From NCBI GenBank assembly GCA_003219175.1, contig QHPU01000070.1, positions 1 through 43,033 of the forward strand: DNA of 43,033 bases. Reading direction: 5' to 3'. The position numbers and the translations under genes were made by a program. Under the pieces are notes generated by a model. It made no database searches. It was given only the letters and a program-made list of their open reading frames with translations, and was not told where the DNA came from. Source of the DNA: Verrucomicrobiota bacterium (GTDB taxonomy: Bacteria > Verrucomicrobiota > Verrucomicrobiia > Chthoniobacterales > UBA10450). Of this stretch, positions 15,919-23,514 are shown piece after piece (positions within the stretch are counted from its first letter, which is position 1; every line of letters starts with the position of its first letter).

Positions 15919-16703
15919 TCGACGCGTTTGTGGAAAAGCTCAGCGATTTTTTCCTCCGGCAGTGTGCGAATGCCTTCGGCGCCGACGATTTTCATCACCG
16001 GAAAAATTTTGGCATGCCGATCAATTCCGCCGGTCGCGGTATCGGCTTCGGCGGCGGTATCGAGGGCTCGTAAAGCGACCACGACCGCGTCATCCTCGCT
16101 GATTTTTTGCAGCGGTTTTTCACCCCAGGTATTTTCGAAATACAAAATCCCACGCACCGCCGGCGAGCCTGAGCCAGTCGCGGCGAAGTCAGTCGCTTCG
16201 AATTGCGCCCCCATGGCATCGTAGAAATAGAGGCGGGCGGAAGGTGAAACCTTGGCGTCGAACGTAGCGAAAATCGGGACGACGACCCCAATACCCTGAA
16301 GCGCGAAACCAAAGTTGTCGCGCAACAACTTGGAAAGCGCGCGCACCTTGCCGTCAACGCTCATCTCCTGCAATTGGGTGCGGCGAAAAAACTGAAAGGA
16401 ATGTTCGAGCACACGCGCCATTTCCCACGCCGTCGCCGGAACTCCCGCGATCGCCATGATCGAACGACGATCAATTTCCAGCACCTTGTCAGCGCGATCG
16501 TAAACAACGGTGTTTCCGGAGGTAGCGCGCCGGTCGCCCGCGACTAACACGCCGTCGGCAAATTTGAAGGCAAGGATGGTGGTGGATTCCGTTGGCACAA
16601 TCTCGGCACGCGTACTCACAACCGGCGCGGGAGGGCCGAGTAAACCCTGACGGCGAAGCAGGGATGGAAAATCCGCTCCCAAATCGAGCGCCGGTTTGTC
16701 CAT
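15915..16703 (-). CDS. prcB: Proteasome beta subunit
   Basis: 262 residues. It is the proteolytic subunit of the 20S core particle. A propeptide of 40 residues precedes the mature N-terminus; the catalytic nucleophile is the first Thr in ESTTILAF (T41), exposed by autoprocessing. TTILAFKFADGVLVAGDRRA is the diagnostic block, with GDRRATSGN and the Lys of DKVLEIDRR. Later blocks are ATGSGSPAVRGILYFEN and GGIDRHAKIFPVMKI. Start codon and UBact stop share one base (TAATG). Confidence 0.94.
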   Translation of the reverse strand: MDKPALDLGADFPSLLRRQGLLGPPAPVVSTRAEIVPTESTTILAFKFADGVLVAGDRRATSGNTVVYDRADKVLEIDRRSIMAIAGVPATAWEMARVLEHSFQFFRRTQLQEMSVDGKVRALSKLLRDNFGFALQGIGVVVPIFATFDAKVSPSARLYFYDAMGAQFEATDFAATGSGSPAVRGILYFENTWGEKPLQKISEDDAVVVALRALDTAAEADTATGGIDRHAKIFPVMKIVGAEGIRTLPEEKIAELFHKRVE

Positions 16704-16879
16704 TATTGGCCGGTGCGTTGCCGGTAACGCTTCGATTGATTCGGATCTACCTTACGCATTTTTTTGAGCAGATCCTTCGTGTCGGGACGCGAAATGTCGG
16801 GCGAGCGCGGCCCACCGCCGTCACCCTGTTTCGGCCCCCACGGTGCCGGTTCGACCGGCTTTTGAATACGCTCTGGCAT
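16703..16879 (-). CDS. UBact, prokaryotic ubiquitin-like protein tag
   Basis: 58 residues from the ATG at 16879 (MPERIQKPVEPAPWG); a TTG at 16885 would add two. It is polar, Pro/Gly-rich and disordered in its first half, then TKDLLKKMRKVDPNQSKRY and the C-terminus RQRTGQ. That helical block and a terminal Gly-Gln match UBact, the Pup-like modifier described in several Gram-negative phyla including Verrucomicrobia. By analogy with Pup, the terminal Gln would be deamidated to Glu by a Dop-type enzyme and then ligated to substrate lysines by a PafA-type ligase, targeting them to the proteasome. Position at the head of prcBA supports this. Ligase, deamidase and the Mpa/ARC ATPase are not in the window. 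Confidence 0.9.
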   Translation of the reverse strand: MPERIQKPVEPAPWGPKQGDGGGPRSPDISRPDTKDLLKKMRKVDPNQSKRYRQRTGQ

Positions 16880-16951
16880 TGACAAAAAGGTACGGAAAAT
16901 CGTCCGAACCGCAAGATTCTCGTGGCCGAGATTTTAATAAACCTAACCACC

Positions 16952-16980
16952 TTGGAGGGGCGAGCTCTGCGGGCTCTCGT
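16952..16980. repeat. Repeat fragment (GGAGGGGCGAGCTCTGC family)
   Basis: TTGGAGGGGCGAGCTCTGC lies upstream of the LysM gene. A close relative (TGGAGGGCGGAGCTCTGCC) forms part of the lipB N-terminus at 22466-22484. Only one arm is recognisable here. Confidence 0.45.
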
Positions 16981-17050
16981 CTACCCTCCGACTCGCCTGG
17001 CTTTGGCTGCGTGCTTGCCAGTCCTGCTCTCAGATGTAAAAATTTCTGGA

Positions 17051-17518
17051 ATGAAGTCTCTCGCTCTCTGCGCGGTTTTTTTTCTCCAAGTTGCCGCTGC
17101 ATTCGCCCAAACACCGCAGCCTTCCTCGGCGCCAGGCGAAATGCTCACGCTGGAAAGGAAAATCGATGAACTCAACACCAAGATCGACGCACTTTCCCAA
17201 CACATTTTGAAGCTGGAACAGCAGGCCTCGCATCCCGGAACGATGATTGGGGAAACGAGTCCGAGCCCGGTGCCAAATGCCACCACGACGACGAGTGAGT
17301 CCGCGCATCCATCACCAGCCAACGGCACTTCTCACGTCGTCGCCCGGGGCGAAACGCTGACCTCGATCGCTAAGCAATACAAGGTTGGCGTGGAAGAACT
17401 GCAAAAGTTTAATCACATCGAAGACGGCCGAAAATTGCAGGCCGGCCAAACTATCATGATTCCTCCGTCCTCAGCGAGCCCAGCAGCGAGCGCCTCGCCT
17501 TCATCTACGCCGCAATAA
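17051..17518 (+). CDS. LysM-domain secreted protein
   Basis: 155 residues from the ATG at 17051 (MKSLALCAVFFLQVAAAFAQ, a signal peptide); an in-frame start at 16922 would encode repeat sequence. A short coiled-coil segment (LERKIDELNTKIDALSQHI) and a Ser/Thr/Pro linker lead to one LysM domain at about 95-142 (SHVVARGETLTSIAKQYKVG, then LQAGQTIMIPP). LysM binds N-acetylglucosamine in peptidoglycan. The tail is Ala/Ser/Pro. Stop and the next start are 2 bp apart, so it is co-transcribed with the GYF_2 gene. It is divergent from the UBact operon. Confidence 0.88.
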   Translation: MKSLALCAVFFLQVAAAFAQTPQPSSAPGEMLTLERKIDELNTKIDALSQHILKLEQQASHPGTMIGETSPSPVPNATTTTSESAHPSPANGTSHVVARGETLTSIAKQYKVGVEELQKFNHIEDGRKLQAGQTIMIPPSSASPAASASPSSTPQ

Positions 17519-17520
17519 CA

Positions 17521-18060
17521 ATGGCAACGGACCTAAGTTGGTATCTCCGGAAATACGACGACGGCGGGATTTTTGGACCGCTACCATTTGATCAACTCTC
17601 CCGCTGGGCCTCGAAGGCGCGAATCGCTCCGCGCGACCTTGTCTCGTCGGATCAAGAAAACTGGATGAAAGCGCCGATGCTTTTGGAGCTGGGAATGGAT
17701 TGGCTGGTGGAGGTAACGAGCGAGCGCTACTATGGGCCGACTACACTCGGGGCCATTAATGAGTTCGTCCGGCTCGGCGAAGTAACGACAGAAAATTTCG
17801 TGATTAATACCTGCGATGGATCGCGGCGAAAAATTCAGGAGATCGCATCATTTTTTGCCAGCGCCACTGAAGATGGCGAGACGTTGGTTGAAGACTCGCC
17901 GGCGGCGGCCGGCATGTCGATAAAGTTCGAAGAACGAATTCGCGATCTGGAGCGTAGCCTGGGAGAAGAGCGACGCGCTTTGCAGGAAGCGGAAGCGCGC
18001 TATCGGGAATTGGAGCAACGTTACCAGGCGCTGCTGGCGGCTGCGGCTGCGCAGCCGTAA
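17521..18060 (+). CDS. GYF_2-domain protein with C-terminal coiled coil
   Basis: 179 residues. The N-terminal block WYLRKYDDGGIFGPLPFDQL to NWMKAPML is a GYF_2 domain (residues about 7-52), and a second, weaker copy follows (ERYYGPTTLGAINEFVRLGE, about 70-115). The last 45 residues form a coiled coil (IRDLERSLGEERRALQEAEA) with an Ala-rich end. GYF-type domains bind Pro-rich peptides; the LysM gene just upstream encodes a Ser/Pro-rich tail, but any interaction is speculation. No signal peptide, so cytosolic. Confidence 0.75.
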   Translation: MATDLSWYLRKYDDGGIFGPLPFDQLSRWASKARIAPRDLVSSDQENWMKAPMLLELGMDWLVEVTSERYYGPTTLGAINEFVRLGEVTTENFVINTCDGSRRKIQEIASFFASATEDGETLVEDSPAAAGMSIKFEERIRDLERSLGEERRALQEAEARYRELEQRYQALLAAAAAQP

Positions 18061-18080
18061 CGTTCAGGGAATTTTAAAAT

Positions 18081-18160
18081 TGTCGTAGCTATATCGCTGT
18101 AGTCGCTCCGCGCTGTCGAGACGTATGAGCGACACGGCGACAGAGCGTCCTGGCTACAAT
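18081..18160. repeat. Imperfect palindromic repeat between convergent genes
   Basis: Left arm begins TGTCGTAGC and the right arm ends GGCTACAAT; inner parts GTCGCTCCGCGCTGTCG and CGACACGGCGACAGAGCG are partly complementary. It fills the gap between the GYF_2 and ABC exporter genes, which converge, and could also act as a terminator. Confidence 0.55.
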
Positions 18161-18171
18161 TCAAACCGCGC

Positions 18172-19821
18172 TCACACCGTCGCGGGCTCTACTTCTGGTA
18201 TCTCAAGCAAACTCTGCTCACACAGGCGGGCGTATTTTCCACCCAGCATCAACAATTGCTCGTGCGTTCCGCGTTCGATAATCCGACCGCGATCCAGGAT
18301 CAACCTCTCCGTCGCGGTGTCGACGCTCGCGGTCGCTTCGTCCAAAACCAAAATTGGCGGATCTTTCAAGAGAGCGCGCGCAATCGAGAGCCTCTGTTTC
18401 TCTCCGACGCTCAACTTCACTCCACGTTCGCCCACCGCGCTACTCAATCCATTTCGCAACAAATCGATGAAACTACGGGCATTCGCTGTCTCCGCCGCTT
18501 CCATCAATTCCTCGTCGCCGGCACCCGGTTTCCCAATCTGCAGGTTCTCACGAATGGTGCCGTTGAACAGAAAACTTTCCTGCGTCACCATCCCGATTTT
18601 CTCTCGTAGCTCGCGCACGTTGATGTCGCGAATCGATTGTCTGTCGATCAAAATGTCGCCCTGTTCCAACTGGTAGAAACGTGTCAGGAGGTTGATCAGA
18701 GTCGATTTTCCCGCGCCCGTCTTGCCGACTAAGGCAATAGTTTCACCCGGTCTCACATGAAACGAGACATTGCTCAATGCCGGGAGTTCGGACCCGTAGC
18801 TGAAGCTGACATTGCGAAATTCGATCTCGCCCCGCACTTCACCTTTGAATTCGCACCCGTGTTGCGACTCCACCGGTTCGTCGATGATTTCAAAGACGCG
18901 CTCGGCTGCAGCCCGACCAGCCTGCAGCAGTTGATTTAGCTGATGCAGTTTGCCCACCGGTTCGTAGAGAAAACCGGAAAGTATAAGAAAAGCCGTGAGA
19001 TCGCCCAGGTTCATCGCGCCTGCCAAGATAGCGTGCGTCCCAACTGCAACGACCAGCAAGACGCCCAGCGACCCAAACAAATACATCGAGGGGCTATAGA
19101 TCGCCCAAACCTTCATCACCACCAGAGTCGAGTGCCGCAAAGCGTCGCTCGCTGTGTTGAAGCGAGAATGCTCTTCGCGCTCGCGCACAAAACTTTTGAT
19201 CTGGCGGATGCCGGAAAGGTTGTCGTGCAAAAGCGAGTTCATGTCTGACGCAGCGCGACGTTGCGTTCGATAACGCCGGTGTGCCGTGAGCGTGTACCAC
19301 AACGCACCGCCAGCCAGAAACGGCACCGCCGCCAACCCCACCAGCGTAAGTTTGACGCTCAGACAAAACATTACCACAAGCACGATGACGATTTGCAGGA
19401 CTGCTATTGTGCCCTGATCGATCCCGTCGATGAGGACGCGTTCAACTGCTGTCACATCTTCCAGGATTCGCGTCATCAAATCCCCAGTAGCGCGATTATC
19501 GAACCAGCGCAGGGGGAGCAATTGAATGTGCGAATAAAGATCGCTTCGCAGATCGAAAATGACTTTCTGCTCGAACGTATTGTTGATGAGCAGGCGCAAC
19601 GAGTTCAGCCCATTTTGGAGGATGAACGCAACTGCACCCACCAACAGCAGCGGGAGCAAAAGTTCGCGATCATGCCCGTTGATGACCTCGTTGATGATCT
19701 TTCGCGTCACCACCGGTGCGACGACGATCATCGACGTGCTGGTAATTGCACAAGCCAGCATCGAGATCCCGAGCACCGGGTAGCGTTTTAAATAGGCAAA
19801 AACCCGCCAAATCGTCTTCAT
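18172..19821 (-). CDS. ABC exporter (MsbA-like half transporter) lacking the H-loop
   Basis: 549 residues from the ATG at 19821 (MKTIWRVFAYLKRYP). The membrane domain spans about 1-320 with six hydrophobic segments (e.g. LLLPLLLVGAVAFILQ), the nucleotide domain about 335-549. Walker A GKTGAGKST, Q-loop MVTQESFLF, signature LSVGEKQR (normally LSGGQ), Walker B ILVLDEATASVD and the D-loop are present. After TATERLI the sequence jumps straight to LDRGRIIERGTHEQL. Homologues have some 28-30 residues there, including the switch histidine (typically IAHRLSTI). The deletion keeps the frame. Without the H-loop His ATP hydrolysis should be badly impaired, so the gene may be decaying, or the gap may be an assembly error. 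Substrate (lipid, lipopolysaccharide core or drug) unknown. Confidence 0.85.
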   Translation of the reverse strand: MKTIWRVFAYLKRYPVLGISMLACAITSTSMIVVAPVVTRKIINEVINGHDRELLLPLLLVGAVAFILQNGLNSLRLLINNTFEQKVIFDLRSDLYSHIQLLPLRWFDNRATGDLMTRILEDVTAVERVLIDGIDQGTIAVLQIVIVLVVMFCLSVKLTLVGLAAVPFLAGGALWYTLTAHRRYRTQRRAASDMNSLLHDNLSGIRQIKSFVREREEHSRFNTASDALRHSTLVVMKVWAIYSPSMYLFGSLGVLLVVAVGTHAILAGAMNLGDLTAFLILSGFLYEPVGKLHQLNQLLQAGRAAAERVFEIIDEPVESQHGCEFKGEVRGEIEFRNVSFSYGSELPALSNVSFHVRPGETIALVGKTGAGKSTLINLLTRFYQLEQGDILIDRQSIRDINVRELREKIGMVTQESFLFNGTIRENLQIGKPGAGDEELMEAAETANARSFIDLLRNGLSSAVGERGVKLSVGEKQRLSIARALLKDPPILVLDEATASVDTATERLILDRGRIIERGTHEQLLMLGGKYARLCEQSLLEIPEVEPATV

Positions 19822-20026
19822 CCAATAGCCCTGCCCATAAACTTGATAATTCCACAGTCTGCCAGGCTCTGCCACTGCCAGTCAGTTGGTGCGCCACACC
19901 TTCGACGCGAATTCTCAGACAAAACCCCCGGCCTGCACGCAAAAATCCTGCCTAACGGCGAACTGCACGTCGACGATGCCAACTTGCAGTTTGCCTTGGC
20001 GCTATCAATGAAACCGTTATCTCAAT

Positions 20027-20923
20027 TCAAACCCTGTCGCCGGAATGCTTGTGGCGGTTTTTGAAGGTCAACTCGGCGACTCCCGACTTATCGAGTTCCC
20101 CCAGCCCTTCCGCAATCATCGCGTCGTATTGCTCTTTGGTCGCGTGAGCAAGCGGGAGCTCGAGACCAAGTTCGCGAGCAAGTTCGAGCGCGATCCCACT
20201 GTCTTTGGCGGCGTGCGCAGCCGAGAAAAAGCAGCTGTGTTCTCGGTTCTGCATGTCTTCGCCGTCCGTTTGCAAAACGCGCGAGGCCGCACCGGTTTCA
20301 GAAAAAACTTCGCGCAACATGGTAAGATCAAGGCCCATCGCGTCGCCGAGGCCAAGACCTTCGGCAAGGCCGGCGGTATTGATGTTCATTACCATGTTGA
20401 CCAGCGCCTTTACCTTGGCTGCTTCCCCCGCTTTGCCGATGAAACGAACGGTTTTCCCAAGTTTTTCCAGAACCGGTTGCGCGGCACGAAACGCCTCCTC
20501 ATTACCGCCGCACATTAAATAAAGTGAACCATCGCGCGCCTGGGTGATGCTCGATGCCATGCACCCTTCGAGGGAACGCGCACCGGCTTTCCCGGCTAGT
20601 TCTTCCACTTCAAGGTGCACCCGTGGCGTAATCGTCGCGCAATTGATAAATAACTTGCCTCTCGCGTTCACCAGTAGGCTATCGCCCGATTTCGCAAAAA
20701 TCTTTCGCATCGCCGCATCGTCGCTCACCACCGTGATGACGACGTCCGATTCTGCAGTAACGTCCGACAAATTCTGAGATGCGGCGCACCCAAGTTCGCT
20801 CGCCAGTTTCGTCGCCGCCGCGCGATTCACATCATAAACCGCCGTCACATGAAATCCGCAATCCGCCAGACGCCGCGCCATGTTCGCGCCCATTCTGCCA
20901 ACCCCGACGAAACCGATGTTCAT
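20027..20923 (-). CDS. Beta-hydroxyacid dehydrogenase (GLYR1/HIBADH-like, NAD(P)-dependent)
   Basis: 298 residues. An N-terminal Rossmann domain with GFVGVGRMGANMARRL (4-19) and a C-terminal all-helical domain. The catalytic Lys region GEAAKVKALVNMVMN resembles glyoxylate/succinic semialdehyde reductases. The usual substrate-binding DAPVSGG is replaced by EGCMASS, so the substrate may differ from 3-hydroxyisobutyrate or glyoxylate. Such enzymes reduce aldehydes or oxidise beta-hydroxyacids. It is the last gene of a minus-strand run (DUF4337, ruvC, lipB, XRE-MBL), 27 bp after the XRE-MBL gene. The MBL partner may be a glyoxalase II-like enzyme, which would fit aldehyde detoxification, but this is inference. 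Confidence 0.87.
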   Translation of the reverse strand: MNIGFVGVGRMGANMARRLADCGFHVTAVYDVNRAAATKLASELGCAASQNLSDVTAESDVVITVVSDDAAMRKIFAKSGDSLLVNARGKLFINCATITPRVHLEVEELAGKAGARSLEGCMASSITQARDGSLYLMCGGNEEAFRAAQPVLEKLGKTVRFIGKAGEAAKVKALVNMVMNINTAGLAEGLGLGDAMGLDLTMLREVFSETGAASRVLQTDGEDMQNREHSCFFSAAHAAKDSGIALELARELGLELPLAHATKEQYDAMIAEGLGELDKSGVAELTFKNRHKHSGDRV

Positions 20924-20950
20924 ATTCGAATGCTTATTGATTCACCGTCC

Positions 20951-21769
20951 CTATACCCTCTCGACAAAAAACGGATTGTGCGCCTTCTCCTCTCCCACTG
21001 TTGTCATCGGACCATGCCCGGGACAGATAATCGTCTCGTCGGGTAGCGTCAGAATTTTTTCCACATTATTTTTAATCGCCTCTTTATAAGAAACATTTCC
21101 ACCGCCCATTGAGCCGGCAAAAATTGAATCGCCCACCACTGCGATCGGGCGCGCCAGTCCGGTAACGAAGAACGTCATTCCGCCGCGGGAATGGCCCCAG
21201 GTAAGAAGTGCTTTCGCTTTCAGAGCGCCAGCCCTGAATTCGTGACCTTCGGAAATCGTTTCCGCGCCAAAAGTCGCTTCGCGCTCCGAAATATATACAG
21301 GCGCGCCAGTCTCCTTTTTTAACCGCACCAGATCAGCAATATGATCGGGGTGTGCATGTGTCAGCAGGATTAGTTTCACCTTCAATTTTTCCTTCTTGAC
21401 GCGATCAAACATCGGACGGCAATCGGCGCCGGTATCAAAAGCGATTGCCTCGCGCGATTTCGGATCCCACACCAGAAACGCATTTACCGTCATGTCGTGA
21501 TAGGTCGTGTTGAACAGGGCTAGGCCGTCAATCTTGCGCAGCTCCGGTCGATATTCGTTTTGGGCGAGATCGGCTAATGCACGCGCGCCCAGCCCAAGCA
21601 CTGGGGCAACGCGAAACAGCGCCAGCTCATCATAATGTCCGCGGCGCAATTTTCGGATCACGCTCGCGTCCAGTCGCGCCTTTTTGGCGAGATCGGAATC
21701 GGAAATCTCCAGGCCCCGCTGCGCCTTGCCAATGACATCGGTAAAATTGTCCTCGAGTGGAATATTCAT
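20951..21769 (-). CDS. XRE-like helix-turn-helix domain fused to an MBL-fold hydrolase
   Basis: 272 residues. The first 70 form an XRE-like helix-turn-helix (ISDSDLAKKARLDASVIRKL, then LGLGARALADLA). Residues about 78-272 form a metallo-beta-lactamase domain: THAHPDH (137-143, metal site), TWGHSRGGMTF (normally TPGH), GDSIFAGSMGG and PGHGPMTTVGEEKAHNPFF, as in glyoxalase II and persulfide dioxygenase relatives. A DNA-binding domain on such an enzyme is unusual; the domain could sense or regulate, or be a protein-protein module. Metal ligands are mostly retained. It lies 47 bp after lipB in the same operon. Confidence 0.85.
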   Translation of the reverse strand: MNIPLEDNFTDVIGKAQRGLEISDSDLAKKARLDASVIRKLRRGHYDELALFRVAPVLGLGARALADLAQNEYRPELRKIDGLALFNTTYHDMTVNAFLVWDPKSREAIAFDTGADCRPMFDRVKKEKLKVKLILLTHAHPDHIADLVRLKKETGAPVYISEREATFGAETISEGHEFRAGALKAKALLTWGHSRGGMTFFVTGLARPIAVVGDSIFAGSMGGGNVSYKEAIKNNVEKILTLPDETIICPGHGPMTTVGEEKAHNPFFVERV

Positions 21770-21816
21770 TTCCCGGAATGCCTAAGCTCCGTCAGGAGCG
21801 GAATCGTTATAGCCTA

Positions 21817-22587
21817 TCACCCCGAAGGCAGCCAAGCTCCTTCAACGCGCAAATCTGAAACCCAGTGCTCAAGCAATTTTTCAAATGCCGTCGCGGCTTC
21901 CACCACCGAAACTGTCTTCCCGTTTTCCTTTTCGATCGACGTTATCATAACGTTCGAGATTCCGCAGGGCGTGATCTGGTCGAATGGTGAAAGATCACCG
22001 CACACGTTCAACGCGAACCCGTGCATCGTGATCCAATTGCGCACGCCGACGCCAATTGATGCAATCTTGCGTTGTTGAACCCAGACACCGGTCAATCCTT
22101 CGCGACGTTGCGCTTCAATTCCGAACCGGCCCAGAAATTCGATCAGCAAGCTTTCAATCCAACGCAGATATTTGTGCAAATCCTGACCGCAACGGCGCAG
22201 ATCGATAATCGGATAGCCCATCAATTGTCCTGGCCCATGATACGTTGCCTGGCCGCCCCGATTGATCTGAAAGAATGGATGCGGCAAATGTGATCCACCG
22301 CGCAAGCTGCTTTGGTACGGCGTCCGTCCAATCGTATAGATCGGGTCATGTTCCAATAAAAGAACAGTATCCGCTGCATCCGGATCGCTTCGTTTTTGCG
22401 CAACAATTTTTTCCTGCAACTTCAGCGCATCGGCAAAATTCACCCGCCCCAGCCAGCTAACCTCAACTGGAGGGCGGAGCTCTGCCACGCCGAGATCGCC
22501 AGACCGCCTCAGAGAGCTCGTAGAGCTCATCTCTCTCCTAGTTTGCTCTTCGGCAACGCCGAATCCGCCAGTCCGGCTCGGACTCAT
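21817..22587 (-). CDS. lipB: Octanoyltransferase (lipoyl(octanoyl) transferase) with repeat-derived N-terminus
   Basis: 256 residues from the ATG at 22587. It transfers octanoyl from acyl carrier protein to lipoyl-dependent enzymes. The family core starts at about residue 43 (VSWLGRVNFADALKLQ) and includes RGGQATYHGPGQLMGYPI, GVWVQQRKIASIGVGVRNWIT, and TPCGI (catalytic Cys) followed by SNVMITS. The first 40 residues (MSPSRTGGFGVAEEQ to GDLGVAELRPP) are a repeat insertion with two copies of a GxxGVAE unit. The ATG overlaps the ruvC remnant stop (ATGA), so 22587 is probably the ancestral start. A GTG at 22488 inside the repeat is an alternative. lipA is not in the window. Confidence 0.88.
   Translation of the reverse strand: MSPSRTGGFGVAEEQTRREMSSTSSLRRSGDLGVAELRPPVEVSWLGRVNFADALKLQEKIVAQKRSDPDAADTVLLLEHDPIYTIGRTPYQSSLRGGSHLPHPFFQINRGGQATYHGPGQLMGYPIIDLRRCGQDLHKYLRWIESLLIEFLGRFGIEAQRREGLTGVWVQQRKIASIGVGVRNWITMHGFALNVCGDLSPFDQITPCGISNVMITSIEKENGKTVSVVEAATAFEKLLEHWVSDLRVEGAWLPSG
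22466..22582. repeat. Repeat element inside the lipB N-terminus
   Basis: Within lipB the strand reads GGCGGATTCGGCGTTGCCG and, later, GGCGATCTCGGCGTGGC, two related direct units around a GAGCTC-rich middle. GGAGGGCGGAGCTCTGCC matches the fragment at 16952. The outer end carries the dispersed 16-mer GCCAGTCCGGCTCGGA (also at 35157-35172 and, inverted with one change, near 37586). Confidence 0.6.
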
Positions 22588-22983
22588 ATTTGCGCTGCTC
22601 CCGGGATTCCCAGTCGCGCCGATTCCTGCGTCTGCAAATGGGTAAGCGCAATCGCGAGCGCGTCAGCTGAATCTGGATCGGGCGTTTACCGGAAGGCCGC
22701 TTTCCGCCGCGGCGAGAATAGCGGCACCGCGCGCCGCGCCGAGCAAAATCGCGGTCTTATAACTCTGCACGTAAATGACGGCTTCAAGCGCGCAACAGTC
22801 CGGCTCGTGTTCTCGAATTAGTTGCGCCAGCTGGTCGCGAATCGCAACGAGACAAGCCGAGGATTTCAGCGAACTGGGGTTGTGAATGGTGCCAAAGAAA
22901 AGCGCACGCGATTTTCCATTCTCGCCATCGACGATGGCAACTCCGCAGTTGCGCAACGAAGCATCGATGGCCAGGACGCGCAT
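22584..22983 (-). pseudogene. ruvC: ruvC, Holliday junction endonuclease, disrupted by an internal deletion
   Basis: The first 100 residues are good RuvC: MRVLAIDASLRNCGVAIVDG (catalytic D7), ALEAVIYVQSYKTAILLG (catalytic Glu) and AAESGLPV. Then the frame ends within eight residues at a TGA near 22663. Downstream, in another frame, PDPDSADALAIALTHLQ appears and runs to a stop at 22584; that block carries the two remaining catalytic Asp. About 40 codons normally between these parts are missing, with a frame change at the junction near 22684. The product would lack two of four catalytic acids. Its stop overlaps the lipB start. Real decay or assembly error cannot be separated here. Confidence 0.8.
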
Positions 22984-22986
22984 GGC

Positions 22987-23514
22987 TTAATGTTGAACAA
23001 AACCCAGCGCCAGAAAAATACAGCCCACTGCGCCAATGAGCATGCTCACCATCCAGTAGCGTCTGCGTTTCGTTAACGCGGAAATCGCAGCGATGGCAAT
23101 TGCAATCTGAAATAAGGTCACCCCGCGCGCGAAAACCTCATGCTGATGAAAATTGGCCTTCGCTTCCGTTTCCTTCTCCCGCGCCTCTTTTTGAATCTCA
23201 TTTTGCTCTTCGGAATACTTTTCCGCCTTTTCCCGATCCGCCTCGCTGCTCGAACCACTCAGGCTCATCTTTGCGTCCAGGACCGCGGCCTTGATCCCTT
23301 TCGCCTGATAAAACGCCCATTGATCGGCCGATTCGATCTGCCTCATCATCGCTTCGTTGGCGTGACTTCCCGAAAGCAGTGCGGCGATCGCCGCCAACAC
23401 CGCGAGAATCGCCGTACTCAGGGCCACCCACGAGATCCATTTCTCGCCCCCGTGCTCGGCATGATCATGAATTTCTTCGTGCAAATGTTCCAACGGCACT
23501 TCCGCCTCTTCCAT
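22987..23514 (-). CDS. DUF4337 membrane protein
   Basis: 175 residues from the ATG at 23514 (MEEAEVPLEHLHEEIHDHAE). One membrane segment follows (WVALSTAILAVLAAIAALL), then a charged helical region (LSGSSSEADREKAEKYSEEQ) predicted as coiled coil, then two C-terminal membrane segments (VTLFQIAIAIAAISAL and WMVSMLIGAVGCIFLALGF). This matches DUF4337, a family of unknown role in the inner membrane. It is the first gene of the ruvC-lipB run, 3 bp before ruvC. An upstream start at 23574 is possible but weaker. Confidence 0.85.
   Translation of the reverse strand: MEEAEVPLEHLHEEIHDHAEHGGEKWISWVALSTAILAVLAAIAALLSGSHANEAMMRQIESADQWAFYQAKGIKAAVLDAKMSLSGSSSEADREKAEKYSEEQNEIQKEAREKETEAKANFHQHEVFARGVTLFQIAIAIAAISALTKRRRYWMVSMLIGAVGCIFLALGFVQH

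Noticed and set aside
19843-20064. Plus-strand frame in the gap before the ABC exporter, with the stretch HAKILPNGELHVDDANLQF
   Set aside because: It looks somewhat protein-like but overlaps the dehydrogenase gene end, has no start of quality and matches nothing I know.
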